This document shows positions 1-8,855 of a stretch of 64,000 nt of DNA, piece by piece; position 1 is the first letter of the stretch, and every line of letters begins with the position of its first letter. The stretch is taken from NCBI RefSeq assembly GCF_028416635.1, contig NZ_CP114013.1:868001-932000 (forward strand), given 5' to 3'. The notes under the pieces are model-generated. The model was not told the DNA's origin, did no database searches, and saw only the letters and a program-made list of their open reading frames with translations. The stretch comes from Baekduia alba (GTDB taxonomy: Bacteria; Actinomycetota; Thermoleophilia; Solirubrobacterales; Solirubrobacteraceae). Made by a program: the position numbers and the translations under genes.

Positions 1-344
1 TTGGACGCGGGCAGCAGCTCCACGAGCGCGTCGTGGACTGCGGCGGAGAGCGCGGCGCGCGTGGCGATCTCGCGTCCCGCGGGCGTGAGCGTCTTGGGCA
101 GGGCGCCGATCGCGGTGTCGGCGGCGCCCCAGGCGATGGCCCAGGTGCGCGTCGCCGTGACCTGGGTGTTGCCGGCGGCGGGGTAGCCGGCGGCGGCGAT
201 GGCCTGGGCGGACGCGTCGTACCAGACGCCGACGGGGTCCGACGAGGCGGGCGGCGACAACGCTTGGCCGTTGGCCGCGGGCACCGCGACGACCGCTAAG
301 GCGGCCGCCGCGAGCAGGGGTGAGAGCAGGTGCGTGCGTGACAT
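1..344 (-). CDS. secreted vanadium-dependent haloperoxidase/PAP2-like protein (N-terminal part)
   Basis: The gene is cut by the window edge, so only about 114 residues from the ATG at 344 are visible. Translation gives a signal peptide (MSRTHLLSPLLAAAALAVVA, cleavage near VPAANG), then a mature region with VGVWYDASAQAIAAAG, TRTWAIAWGAADTAI and AALSAAVHDALVELLP. The last pattern resembles the helix before the core of bacterial vanadium haloperoxidases of the PAP2 superfamily. In those proteins a phrase close to AAHDVLVALFP is common. The vanadate-binding histidine and arginine residues would lie beyond the edge and cannot be checked. It is divergent from metY. The family call is moderate; secretion is well supported. 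Confidence 0.5.
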   Translation of the reverse strand, partial: MSRTHLLSPLLAAAALAVVAVPAANGQALSPPASSDPVGVWYDASAQAIAAAGYPAAGNTQVTATRTWAIAWGAADTAIGALPKTLTPAGREIATRAALSAAVHDALVELLPAS

Positions 345-367
345 GGCGGTGCAGCGTAGAGCAAAGT

Positions 368-521
368 CGATAAAACTGATAGAGAATTAGGAGTTAGGTT
401 CCGCCTTGACGGGCTTCGGCGCGCCTGGTCGACCGGGACGCTGACGGTCGCGCGCGCGAAGCTCGTCCTGCCCGCGGTGGAGCCGGACAAGTAGACAAAA
501 CCCATAAAGACGATAGGGTTT
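368..521. promoter_or_regulatory. divergent promoter region with two similar AT-rich elements
   Basis: Between the two divergent starts (344 and 528) lie two related AT-rich stretches in otherwise GC-rich DNA. CGATAAAACTGATAG is at 368-382 and CCATAAAGACGATAG at 502-516, with 11 of 15 positions identical. One lies 24 bases upstream of the leftward gene and the other 11 bases upstream of metY. The metY copy sits inside an inverted repeat, AAACCC (498-503) and GGGTTT (516-521). They could be a regulator site or promoter elements. No SAM riboswitch of a class I know was seen. Confidence 0.3.
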
Positions 522-527
522 GGTGGT

Positions 528-1841
528 ATGTCCGACGACGCCGCCATCACCTACCGCCCCGAGACGGTCGCCCTGCACGGCGGCCAGTCGCCCGATCCGA
601 CGACGAACGCCCGCGCGGTCCCGATCTACCAGACGACGTCCTACGTCTTCGACGACACCGAGCACGCCGCCGACCTGTTCGCGCTGAAGGTGCCGGGCAA
701 CATCTACTCGCGGATCGCGAACCCGACCTGGGACGTCCTCGAGCAGCGCCTCGCGCAGCTCGAGGGCGGCGTCGGCGCGCTGGTCACCGCGTCCGGCCAG
801 GCCGCGGTCACCTACTCGGTCCTGAACGTCGCGCGCGCCGGCGACAACATCATCTCGGTCTCGCAGCTCTACGGCGGGACCTACAACCTGTTCGCGCACA
901 CGCTGCCGCAGTACGGGATCGAGGTGCGCTTCGTCGACGCCGACGACCCGGGCGCGGTCGCGGCGCTGGTCGACGACCGGACGCGACTGGTGTTCGGCGA
1001 GACGATCGGCAACCCGCGGCTCAACGTGCTCGACGTCCCGGCCTGGGCCGAGGCCGCGCACGCCCACGGCCTGCCGTTGATCATCGACAACACGGTCGCG
1101 ACGCCGATCGGCGCGCGCGTCCTGGACCTCGGCGCCGACATCGCGGTGCACTCGCTGACGAAGTTCATCGGCGGCCACGGCACGTCGATCGGCGGCGCGC
1201 TGGTCGACGCCGGGCGCTTCGACTGGGTCGCGCACGGGGCGCGGTTCCCGGGTCTGACGCAGCCGGACCCGTCCTACCACGGCGTGGTGTGGAGCGACGC
1301 GCTCGGCCCCGCCGCCTACATCGGCCGCGCGCGGACGGTCCTGCTGCGCAACACGGGCGCGGCGCTGTCGCCGTTCAACGCGTTCCTGTTCCTGCAGGGG
1401 GTCGAGACGCTGCCGCTGCGGATCGAGCGCCACAACGAGAACGCGCTCAAGATCGCGCGCTGGCTCAAGGAGCACGAGAGCGTCGCGTGGGTCTCCTACC
1501 CCGGGCTGGAGGACGACGCCTACCACGACGTCGCCGGCCGGGTGCTGCAGGGCGGCTACGGCGCGCTCGTGACCTTCGGCGTGGTCGGCGGCCTCGAGTC
1601 GGGCCGGAAGTTCATCGAGTCGCTCGGGCTGTTCAGCCACCTCGCGAACATCGGCGACGCCAAGTCGCTGGCGATCCACAACGCCACGACCACGCACTCC
1701 CAGCTCAACGCCGAGGAGCTCGCGGCGGCCGGCGTGACCGAGGACACCGTCCGACTGTCGGTCGGCATCGAGCACATCGACGACCTGATCGCCGACCTCG
1801 ACCAGGCACTCGCGCACGCGCGCGTGCCGGCGACGGCGTAG
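528..1841 (+). CDS. metY: O-acetylhomoserine sulfhydrylase (PLP-dependent)
   Basis: This 437-residue enzyme matches the Cys/Met metabolism PLP family in length and motifs. It should convert O-acetylhomoserine and sulfide to homocysteine, the direct sulfhydrylation route to methionine, in the cytoplasm. The PLP lysine is K212 in [10 protein letters not shown]. The cofactor-binding SGQAA (residues 89-93) and the IIDNTVATP strand (185-193) are also present. The YGGTYNLF substrate-side loop is typical of MetY rather than cystathionine synthase. The ATG at 528 is the natural start because the family conserves ETVALHGG close to the N terminus. metX follows 24 bases later on the same strand, so the two probably form an operon with consecutive pathway steps. 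Confidence 0.93.
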   Translation: MSDDAAITYRPETVALHGGQSPDPTTNARAVPIYQTTSYVFDDTEHAADLFALKVPGNIYSRIANPTWDVLEQRLAQLEGGVGALVTASGQAAVTYSVLNVARAGDNIISVSQLYGGTYNLFAHTLPQYGIEVRFVDADDPGAVAALVDDRTRLVFGETIGNPRLNVLDVPAWAEAAHAHGLPLIIDNTVATPIGARVLDLGADIAVHSLTKFIGGHGTSIGGALVDAGRFDWVAHGARFPGLTQPDPSYHGVVWSDALGPAAYIGRARTVLLRNTGAALSPFNAFLFLQGVETLPLRIERHNENALKIARWLKEHESVAWVSYPGLEDDAYHDVAGRVLQGGYGALVTFGVVGGLESGRKFIESLGLFSHLANIGDAKSLAIHNATTTHSQLNAEELAAAGVTEDTVRLSVGIEHIDDLIADLDQALAHARVPATA

Positions 1842-1865
1842 ACCCTGCGCGGGGCGCGGGACGCA

Positions 1866-2975
1866 ATGGCGTCGACCGCGATCGAACGCGCGGGCCAGCG
1901 GGTCGTCCTCTACGGCGAGGACGACCCGCTGGCGCTGGCTTGCGGGCGGACGCTGGCGCCGGTGGAGGTCGCGTACGCGACGTACGGGACGCTGAACGCG
2001 GACCGCTCCAACGCGGTCTTCGTGTGCCATGCGCTGACCGGCGATGCGGACGCGTCGGGCGCGGGCGGATGGTGGTCGACGATGGTCGGTCCGGGCCGGC
2101 CGATCGACACCGACGCGCTCTTCGTGATCTGCCCCAACCTGCTCGGCGGCTGTCGAGGGACGACGGGGCCCTCGTCGGTCGACCCGGGCACCGGCAAGGC
2201 CTATGGGTTGGACTTCCCGCCGCTGGCGATCGCCGACCTCGTGACGGTGCACCGGCGGTTGTTGTCGCACCTGGGGATCGCGCGGCTGCACGCCGCGATC
2301 GGCGGGTCGATGGGCGGGATGCAGGTGCTGCAGTGGCTGATCGACGCGCCCGGCGAGGTCCAGCGGGCGGTGCTGGTGGGCGCGTCCCCGCGGCTGACGG
2401 CGCAGAACATCGCGCTGTCGCACGTCGCGCGCCGGGCGATCCTGGACGACCCGGACTTCCGCGACGGCGACTACGCGGCGGCGGGCGTGCGGCCGGCGCG
2501 CGGGTTGGCGACCGCGCGGCGCCTGGCCAACGTCACGTACCTGAGCGAGGACGGGATGGCGCAGAAGTTCGCGCGCGCGGAGCCCGATGGCTGGGCGGGC
2601 GTCGGCGACGCGGCGCGCTGGCTGGCGCCGGCCTACGACGTCGAGTCCTACCTCGAGCACCAGGCCGAGACCTTCCTGGCGCGCTTCGACGCGCTGTCCT
2701 ACCTGTACCTGACGCGGATCATGGACGCGTTCGACCCGTTCGGCGGGCCCTCGGCGCCGGCACTCGATCCCGCCACGCGCGCGTTGGTGGTGTCGTTCAC
2801 GAGCGACTGGCGCTTCGGGACCGAGCACTCGCGGGCGCTGGCCGCAGGCCTGCGGCGCGGCGGGATCGACCAGGTCGACGAGCAGGTGATCGCCTCGCCG
2901 TGGGGCCACGACTCGTTCCTGCTCGACGTCCCGGAGTACCTCGATCGGGTGAGGGCCTTCGTCAACGACCGCTGA
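1866..2975 (+). CDS. metX: homoserine O-acetyltransferase
   Basis: An alpha/beta-hydrolase-fold acyltransferase of 369 residues that makes O-acetylhomoserine from homoserine and acetyl-CoA, the substrate of the metY product just upstream. The nucleophile is Ser148 in GGSMGGMQ. The catalytic Asp lies in SFTSDWRF (about residue 316) and the His in SPWGHDSFLLD near the end. CPNLLGGCRGTTGPSS is a hallmark of the MetX family. Acetyl versus succinyl preference cannot be read directly; acetyl is favoured by the metY neighbour. The gap to metY is only 24 bases. Confidence 0.92.
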   Translation: MASTAIERAGQRVVLYGEDDPLALACGRTLAPVEVAYATYGTLNADRSNAVFVCHALTGDADASGAGGWWSTMVGPGRPIDTDALFVICPNLLGGCRGTTGPSSVDPGTGKAYGLDFPPLAIADLVTVHRRLLSHLGIARLHAAIGGSMGGMQVLQWLIDAPGEVQRAVLVGASPRLTAQNIALSHVARRAILDDPDFRDGDYAAAGVRPARGLATARRLANVTYLSEDGMAQKFARAEPDGWAGVGDAARWLAPAYDVESYLEHQAETFLARFDALSYLYLTRIMDAFDPFGGPSAPALDPATRALVVSFTSDWRFGTEHSRALAAGLRRGGIDQVDEQVIASPWGHDSFLLDVPEYLDRVRAFVNDR

Positions 2976-2998
2976 CGCGGGGAGTAGGGTGCCGCGCC

Positions 2999-5002
2999 AT
3001 GTCCCGTCGTACTTCGCTGTTCCGGGCGCTCGTCCCAGCGCTCGTCCTCGCCGCGCTCCCCAGCGCCGCTCATGCCGCCACCGCGTCGCCCTCCGGGGCC
3101 GGCTGCGACCGTCTCGACGACGCGGCGTGCCTGCTGCCGTTCCCCAACGACGCGTTGCGCAAGGACGGCAAGCTCGACCTCCGCACGTCGCAGATGCCGC
3201 GCAACGCGAAGGGCAAGGCGATCGACGCGGCCGGCTGGAAGGGCCTCGACGGCTTCAGCCCGGGCTCGGTCATCCTGACCAAGGTCCCGGGGTGGGAGAC
3301 CGACGCGGCGCTCGAGCGCAGCGGCGCGGTGTCGCTGAGCGACCTCTCGAAGTACACGGACAAGAAGGCGCCCGTGCTCGTGATCGACGAGCAGACCGGC
3401 AAGCGCTGGCCGATCTGGACCGAGTTGGACAACAACGCCAAGCAGGGGTACCGGCTGCTCGAGGTCCATCCGGCGAAGAACTTCCTGGAGGGCCACACCT
3501 ACGTCGTCGTCCTGCGCGCGCTGAAGCGCGCGGACGGGTCCGCCATCCGGGCGGGCAAGCGCTTCGCCTCGCTGCGCGACGGCCAGCGCCCGGCGGGCGC
3601 CCGGTACGCCAAGATCTTCAAGGCCATCAAGAAGGCCGGGGTCAAGCGCGACAAGTCGCTCTTCCTGACCTGGGACTTCACGGTGGCGAGCGAGAAGTCG
3701 CTGAGTGGCCGCGCGGTGTTCATGCGCGACCAGACGTTCAAGGCGCTGGGCGACACGAACCTCGCCGACGGCAAGGTGCAGGGCGCCGCGCCCGCGTTCA
3801 CGCTCCAGACCAAGCCGCTGGACGGCGACCTCGCCAAGTTCGCGGGGCGCTACGCCCAGGTGCTCGAGGGCACCTTCCCGGTGCCGTGCTACCTGACCAA
3901 GGGCTGCGCGCCCGGCTCGCGGATGACGATCGGCGCCGACGGCCTGCCCAAGCAGCAGGGCACCTACACCGCGCGCTTCACCTGCGTGGTGCCGGCGACC
4001 GCGACCGCGGACCACCCGGCGCGCCTCGCGCTCTACGGTCACGGCCTGCTGGGCAAGGAGACCGAGATCCTGTCGGGCCCCGACGTCCCGAAGATGGCGG
4101 CCGAGAGCAACACGGTGTTCTGCGCGACGCCGTGGATCGGCATGGCGTCGGAGGACATCCCCAACGCCATCGACGTGCTCGGCGACTTCTCCGGCATGCC
4201 GACGCTGCCGGACCGCCTGCAGCAGGGCTTCCTGGATGCCCTCGTCCTGGGCCGCGCGATGGCGCACCCGCAGGGGCTGGCGACGTCGCCGCTGCTGGAG
4301 CAGGGCGGGCGCTCGATCGTCCAGACCGGCTCGATCGGCTACGACAGCAACTCGCAGGGCGGGATCGCCGGCGGCGCGCTCACGGCGCTGGCGCCGGACT
4401 TCAGCCACGCGGTGCTCGGCGTCCCGGGCATGAACTACAGCGTGCTGCTGCCGCGCTCGGCGGACTTCGACACCTACAGCCTGGTCATGTACCCGGCCTA
4501 CAAGGACCAGGTCGAGCGGCCGCTGATCCTGGACCTGGCGCAGCTGCTGTGGGACCGCGGCGAGGGCGACGGCTACGCCCAGCACATGACCGGCGACCCG
4601 CTGCCGAACACGATCAAGCACACCGTGTTGCTCGACGTCGGGCTCGGTGACCACCAGGTCACGCAGTTCCAGGCCGACGTCGAGGCGCGCACGATCGGCG
4701 CGTCGATCCACACGCCGATCGTCGCGGCCGGGCGGTCGCCGCAGGCCAAGCCGTCGTGGGGGATCCCGGCGATCGCGTCCTATCCGTTCAACGGCTCGGC
4801 GATCGTCTACTGGGACGCCGGGCCGGCGCTGGTCAACGTCCCGCCGCTGGCCAACCACCCCAACCGCGGCAAGCAGGACCCGCACGAGCTCGTTCGCCGC
4901 ACGCCGGCGGCGCGCCAGCAGAAGGCGACGTTCCTGGCCGGTGGCGGGCTGATCGACCCGTGTGGCGGCAAGCCGTGCGTGGCGGCGTCCGACGTTGGAT
5001 AG
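2999..5002 (+). CDS. secreted lipase-like alpha/beta hydrolase
   Basis: A 667-residue exported protein. The start at 2999 gives a textbook signal peptide (MSRRTSLFRALVPALVLAAL, AHA cleavage site), whereas the open frame continues far upstream inside metX. Paired cysteines (CDRLDDAAC, CYLTKGC, CGGKPC) suit an extracellular protein. A central YDSNSQGG (serine near residue 452) fits a nucleophile elbow, preceded by LALYGHGLLG, a likely oxyanion strand. The overall plan resembles large bacterial secreted lipases/esterases with an N-terminal beta domain. The substrate is unknown. It follows metX by 23 bases but is unlikely to be functionally linked. Confidence 0.6.
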   Translation: MSRRTSLFRALVPALVLAALPSAAHAATASPSGAGCDRLDDAACLLPFPNDALRKDGKLDLRTSQMPRNAKGKAIDAAGWKGLDGFSPGSVILTKVPGWETDAALERSGAVSLSDLSKYTDKKAPVLVIDEQTGKRWPIWTELDNNAKQGYRLLEVHPAKNFLEGHTYVVVLRALKRADGSAIRAGKRFASLRDGQRPAGARYAKIFKAIKKAGVKRDKSLFLTWDFTVASEKSLSGRAVFMRDQTFKALGDTNLADGKVQGAAPAFTLQTKPLDGDLAKFAGRYAQVLEGTFPVPCYLTKGCAPGSRMTIGADGLPKQQGTYTARFTCVVPATATADHPARLALYGHGLLGKETEILSGPDVPKMAAESNTVFCATPWIGMASEDIPNAIDVLGDFSGMPTLPDRLQQGFLDALVLGRAMAHPQGLATSPLLEQGGRSIVQTGSIGYDSNSQGGIAGGALTALAPDFSHAVLGVPGMNYSVLLPRSADFDTYSLVMYPAYKDQVERPLILDLAQLLWDRGEGDGYAQHMTGDPLPNTIKHTVLLDVGLGDHQVTQFQADVEARTIGASIHTPIVAAGRSPQAKPSWGIPAIASYPFNGSAIVYWDAGPALVNVPPLANHPNRGKQDPHELVRRTPAARQQKATFLAGGGLIDPCGGKPCVAASDVG

Positions 5003-5012
5003 CGTGACGGCC

Positions 5013-6014
5013 ATGGGCGTGCGCATCGGTTACAAGGCTTCGGCGGAGCAGTTCGATCCGGCGACGTTGTTGGGGTTCTCGCGGCATGCGGAGGAGGTGG
5101 GGCTCGACATCGTCGCGACGTCGGATCACTTCCAGCCGTGGCGGCATCGCGAGGGGCATTCGCCGGCGGCGTTGCCCTGGTTGGGCGCGGCGACGCAGGC
5201 GACGTCCCGCGCGCTGCTGGGGACGAGCGTGTTGACGCCCACGTTGCGCTACGAGCCGGCGATCGTCGCGCAGGCCTTCGCGACGTTGGGCTGCCTGGCT
5301 CCGGGGCGCGTGTTCCTGGGCGTCGGGACGGGCGAGGCGATGAACGAGACGCCCGCCACGGGCGCCGAGTTCCCCGGGCGCAAGGAGCGGCGGCTGCGGA
5401 TGGCCGAGGCCATCGAGCTGATCCGCAAGCTGTGGCGCGAGGAGCGCGTCGACTTCGAGGGCGAGTACTACACGACGTCGCAGGCGACGATCTACGACCG
5501 GCCCACCGAGGAGGTCCCGATCTACGTGGCGGCCTCCGGGCCGCTGGCCGCGAAGCTGGCGGGCCGCGTCGGCGACGGGTTCATCTGCACCTCGGGCAAG
5601 GATCCGCAGCTGTACCTGGACCTGTTGGAGAAGGTCCGGGAGGGCGCCGAGGCCGCCGGGCGCGACCACGCGCAGATCCGGCACATGATCGAGATCAAGG
5701 TCTCCTACGACCGCGACAAGCAGAAGGCCTACGACAACACCCACTTCTGGGCGCCGCTGGCGCTGACGCCGGAGCAGAAGGAGGGCATCGAGGACCCGAT
5801 CGAGATGGAACGCGTCGCCGACGAGCACCTCGACCAGGCCCACACCCGGTTCATCGTCTCCGACGACCCCGACGAGGTCGTCGAGCGGATCGGCACCTAC
5901 CTCGACCTCGGCTTCGACGACCTCCTGCTCCACGGCCCAGGCCCCGACCAGACCCGGTTCCTGGACCAGTTCTCCGAGGACGTGCTGCCGAAGCTGCGGG
6001 AGCGGGCGGGGTAG
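5013..6014 (+). CDS. fgd: F420-dependent glucose-6-phosphate dehydrogenase
   Basis: This 333-residue luciferase-like TIM-barrel enzyme resembles mycobacterial FGD1 throughout. Shared features include GYKASAEQF at the N terminus, SDHFQPWRH, LLGTSVLTPT, FLGVGTGEAMNE, DGFICTSGK, MIEIKVSYD and NTHFWAPLALTPEQK. It oxidises glucose 6-phosphate to 6-phosphogluconolactone and reduces coenzyme F420. The family active-site His (in SDHFQPW) and Glu (in GTGEAMNE) are present. The ATG at 5013 is preferred because the family begins immediately before the GYKASAEQF strand. A GTG three codons earlier is possible. Its presence implies that the organism makes F420; no F420 biosynthesis gene is in this window. 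Confidence 0.92.
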   Translation: MGVRIGYKASAEQFDPATLLGFSRHAEEVGLDIVATSDHFQPWRHREGHSPAALPWLGAATQATSRALLGTSVLTPTLRYEPAIVAQAFATLGCLAPGRVFLGVGTGEAMNETPATGAEFPGRKERRLRMAEAIELIRKLWREERVDFEGEYYTTSQATIYDRPTEEVPIYVAASGPLAAKLAGRVGDGFICTSGKDPQLYLDLLEKVREGAEAAGRDHAQIRHMIEIKVSYDRDKQKAYDNTHFWAPLALTPEQKEGIEDPIEMERVADEHLDQAHTRFIVSDDPDEVVERIGTYLDLGFDDLLLHGPGPDQTRFLDQFSEDVLPKLRERAG

Positions 6015-6023
6015 CGCTGGCGC

Positions 6024-6575
6024 CTAGCGCCAGCGCCAGTGGCTGCGCAGGAGGTTGAGCGCGCTGTTCCCGACGTCAACAAGGTTCGCGTCGGTCAGGA
6101 CCTGCACCTGGAACACGCGGCGGCCACGCCTGACGACGATGTCGGTCTGCCGGGCGCTTGTCCCACCGAAGGTGTAGGCCAAGATCGAGGTTCCGCCGGG
6201 CTTGCGCGCGAAGGTCGTGGCGGTCGGGTTGAGCACCGGTGTGTAACCCTGAACGCCCGGCGGGAGACCGAGCAGCGCCTGCTCGAGCTTGACGGGATCC
6301 CGCGGCACGGTGGACTTGCCCCACCTGCGCGCCAGGCTCTTGGCCGGGATCGACCCGATCGTGACCAGCACGGCGTTCTGAACCTGCGCGCCGCCCCGCG
6401 CGGCCGGTGAGCTGACGGTGGTGATGCGCCAGCCGCCGCCGTGGCCGTGCTTGACGTGCCACCCGCTGGGGGCGACCGTGCGGAAGCCAGGGCCGGTGAC
6501 GCGCTGGCGCGCATGGGCCGACGCCGGCGCCAGGAGGGCCAACGCGACGAGCGCGACGAGCATGCGGCGAGCCAT
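6024..6575 (-). CDS. secreted protein of unknown function
   Basis: A 183-residue protein starting at the ATG at 6575 with a clear signal peptide (MARRMLVALVALALLAPASA, then HARQ). The mature part is a small beta-rich domain with VAPSGWHVKHGHGGGWRITTV and TDIVVRRGRRVFQVQVLTD. This pattern recalls PsbP-like or lipoprotein LpqN-like secreted domains seen in actinobacteria, but no assignment is safe. It ends 10 bases beyond the fgd stop on the opposite strand (convergent). I do not recognise the family. Confidence 0.55.
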   Translation of the reverse strand: MARRMLVALVALALLAPASAHARQRVTGPGFRTVAPSGWHVKHGHGGGWRITTVSSPAARGGAQVQNAVLVTIGSIPAKSLARRWGKSTVPRDPVKLEQALLGLPPGVQGYTPVLNPTATTFARKPGGTSILAYTFGGTSARQTDIVVRRGRRVFQVQVLTDANLVDVGNSALNLLRSHWRWR

Positions 6576-6640
6576 GGTCGCGAAGATCGCACTTCGCAAA
6601 CCTGATCGCTACGACATCCCCTGCCGAAGCGGCAAGAAGG

Positions 6641-6687
6641 GACCGGGGCGGGCGCCGCGGCGGTAGTCGCCGCGGCGCGCCCCGGTC
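6641..6687. terminator. long GC-rich hairpin downstream of the leftward SDR
   Basis: GACCGGGGCG at 6641-6650 and CGCCGCGGCG at 6653-6662 pair with the mirrored arm at 6668-6687, leaving only a two-base bulge and a loop of about five bases. A 20-bp stem is far above chance even in this GC-rich DNA. It lies about 130 bases past the stop of the leftward SDR gene, so it most likely ends that transcript before the next leftward gene. There is no strong T run. Confidence 0.55.
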
Positions 6688-6815
6688 GTGTGTCCGTAGG
6701 GAGGAGGAGGTTCGCTACGGACGCTGGGCGTTCGGGTCAGGTCCGCCCGGTCATCAGGGAAGCAGCCGGTGGGCGGATCGACGTTGCCATCCTGTCAACG
6801 GCGCGTGCCGCTCGG

Positions 6816-7598
6816 TCAGTCGTCGGCGGTGACCGAGGTCTTCATCGCCGCGCCGGCCTGGCTGCCCAGGACTCTGCGGACGAGGCGTGGTGCGAAGATG
6901 CGGGCGCCCGCCGCGACGCCGTAGCCGCGTGGGACGTAGCGCTCGGCCTTGCCGCCGGCCACGTCCATGATCGCGTCGGCGACCTTGTCGGCGGTGGAGA
7001 CCATCCAGCGCGTCGACGGACTCGCCAGCAGCTCGGTCTGGGGGAACCCCTCGGTGACGACGAAGCCGGGGTTGACCACGCCGACGTGCACGCCGTTGGC
7101 CTTCTCCTCCAGATGCAGGGCGTCGCTCCAGCCGATCAGCGCGAACTTCGACGCGCTGTAGCCGCCGCTGCCGGGGCGCGCGACGCGGCCGGCGGTGCTC
7201 GCGACGTTGACGATCGCGCTCGGCGCGCTCTCGCGCAGGAGCGGGAGCAGCGCCTCGGTGAGCTGGGCGACGGCGAACAGGTTGAGCTCCAGCGTCCTGC
7301 GCAGGTTCGCGGTCCCGACGTCGGCGAACGCGCCGCGCCAGCCGGCGCCCGCGTTGTTGACGAGCAGGTCGAGGCGGCCGAAGCGCTCGCGCACCGCGGC
7401 GTCGATGCGGGGACCGGCGCCCGTGTCCGTGAGGTCCTCGGCAAGGACCAGCACATCTCCGCCGAGCGACGCGGCGAGCGCCTCCAGCCGATCGGCGCGC
7501 CGCGCGACCAGCACGAGCTTTGCGCCGGGTTCGCGAGCGATGCGGCGGGCGGTGACCTCGCCGATGCCGCTCGAAGCGCCGGTGATGAGGGCGATCAT
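6816..7598 (-). CDS. short-chain dehydrogenase/reductase
   Basis: A classical SDR of 260 residues, the usual length. The Rossmann motif TGASSGIG is at residues 6-13, NNAGAG follows near residue 86, the catalytic Ser is in NVASTAG, and the YSASK catalytic Tyr-Lys pair is present. The C-terminal part (VSTADKVADAIMDVAGGKAERYVPRGYG) resembles membrane-peripheral actinobacterial SDRs of unknown substrate. It is divergent from a fatty acyl-CoA reductase-like gene, so the roughly 100 bases between 7598 and 7698 should hold both promoters. The substrate cannot be told from sequence. Confidence 0.85.
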   Translation of the reverse strand: MIALITGASSGIGEVTARRIAREPGAKLVLVARRADRLEALAASLGGDVLVLAEDLTDTGAGPRIDAAVRERFGRLDLLVNNAGAGWRGAFADVGTANLRRTLELNLFAVAQLTEALLPLLRESAPSAIVNVASTAGRVARPGSGGYSASKFALIGWSDALHLEEKANGVHVGVVNPGFVVTEGFPQTELLASPSTRWMVSTADKVADAIMDVAGGKAERYVPRGYGVAAGARIFAPRLVRRVLGSQAGAAMKTSVTADD

Positions 7599-7697
7599 GG
7601 GCGAGATCCTATGCCCGTACGGCCGCCCGTTGGTCGACGCGGTCGCTCCGCGTTTCCGACCGGCGGTCCGTGGCGCCGGGCGCGCCGCGCGTCCAGC

Positions 7698-8855
7698 ATG
7701 ATGGTCATGCTCCCCACGCGCAGCGACGCCGTCTTGCTCACCGGTGTGACCGGGTTCGTCGGGACCGCGGTGGCGCTCCGGATCTTAGAGCGCTCAGATC
7801 GGCAGATCGTCGCGCTCGTCCGCGCGGCCGATCGGCGCGAGGCCGCGGAGCGCGTGCGGGGCGCGCTCGCCGAGGTCACGCCGCCCGAGCTCCTGGACGC
7901 CTATGCCGCGCGCTGCGCCGCCGTCCCGGCCGACCTGCTCGCGGACGGGCTCGGCCTCCGCCACGGCGACCGCGAGGAGATCGCGCGCCGCTGCGACGAG
8001 GTGATCCACTGCGCGGCGTCGGTGTCGTTCGACCTGCCGCTCGACCTCGCGCGCGCCGTGAACGCCGCCGGGGCGGCGCGGATCGCGGAGCTCGCTGCGC
8101 GCGTCGCGCAGCGCGGCGAGGGCCTGCGCCGCGTCGTCCACGTCTCGACCGCCTATGTTGCCGGCGACCGCGACGGCACGTTCGGCGAGGACGACGTCAC
8201 GCGCGACGTCCCGTTCCGCAACACCTACGAGCAGACCAAGCACGAGGCCGAGGAGCTGCTGCGCGCCTGGGAGCCGGCGTTGCCGCTCCAGATCGTCCGG
8301 CCGAGCATCGTCGTGGGCGACCGGACCACGGGGTGGACCCGATCGTTCAACGTCCTGTACTGGCCGCTGAAGCAGTTCGCGCGCGGTCGGCTGCCGGTCG
8401 TGCCCGCGATCGCCGACGCGCCGGTGGACGTGGTGCCGGTCGACTACGTCGCCGACACCGTCCTGGGCCTGGCCGGCGCACCCGCCGGGACCTACCACGC
8501 CGTCGCCGGCGAGCAGGCCGCCACCGTCGCCGAGGTGATCGACCTCGCGGCCGCGCGGTTCGGCGTCCCGGCGCCGGAGATCGTCGACCCGCGCGTGATC
8601 GACGAGGCGCTGGCCCGGCCGATGGGGGAGGCGCAGCGGCGCGCGCTCGAGCAGGCGCGGATCTTCTTCCCGTACTTCCGCCTCGGCGTGCGCTTCGACG
8701 ACCGCTGGGCGCGCGGGATCCTGGCGCCGCGCGGGGTCGCGACCGACCCGCTGCACACGTACTTCGACACGTTGATCGACTTCGCCCAGCGCGCCGCCTG
8801 GGGCGGACGCACCGGCTTGACCGTGACATCGAGCGGTGTCACGGTGGCCGCATGA
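7698..8855 (+). CDS. extended SDR, fatty acyl-CoA reductase/NAD-binding-4 type
   Basis: A 385-residue extended SDR. It starts with the nucleotide-binding VLLTGVTGFVGTAVALRI, has HCAASVSFD in the place of the NNAG strand, VSTAYVAG as the serine motif and the active-site pair in NTYEQTKHEAE (Y and K). IVRPSIVVGD and the phrase DVVPVDYVADTVLGL are typical of the male-sterility/fatty acyl-CoA reductase branch and of related carboxylic ester or sterol-like reductases. The start is one of three in-frame ATGs (7698, 7701, 7707). Its stop overlaps the next start (ATGA at 8852), so it is translationally coupled to a lipase-like hydrolase. Lipid reduction or remodelling is inferred. Confidence 0.75.
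   Translation: MMVMLPTRSDAVLLTGVTGFVGTAVALRILERSDRQIVALVRAADRREAAERVRGALAEVTPPELLDAYAARCAAVPADLLADGLGLRHGDREEIARRCDEVIHCAASVSFDLPLDLARAVNAAGAARIAELAARVAQRGEGLRRVVHVSTAYVAGDRDGTFGEDDVTRDVPFRNTYEQTKHEAEELLRAWEPALPLQIVRPSIVVGDRTTGWTRSFNVLYWPLKQFARGRLPVVPAIADAPVDVVPVDYVADTVLGLAGAPAGTYHAVAGEQAATVAEVIDLAAARFGVPAPEIVDPRVIDEALARPMGEAQRRALEQARIFFPYFRLGVRFDDRWARGILAPRGVATDPLHTYFDTLIDFAQRAAWGGRTGLTVTSSGVTVAA

Noticed and set aside
345-527. SAM or other methionine riboswitch upstream of metY
   Set aside because: I looked for the conserved cores of S-box, SAM-II and SAM-IV elements and did not see them; only short repeats are present.
387-2909. 840-residue leftward open frame opposite metY and metX
   Set aside because: An Arg/Val-rich translation with no domain, opposite two well-supported enzymes; a by-product of high GC content.
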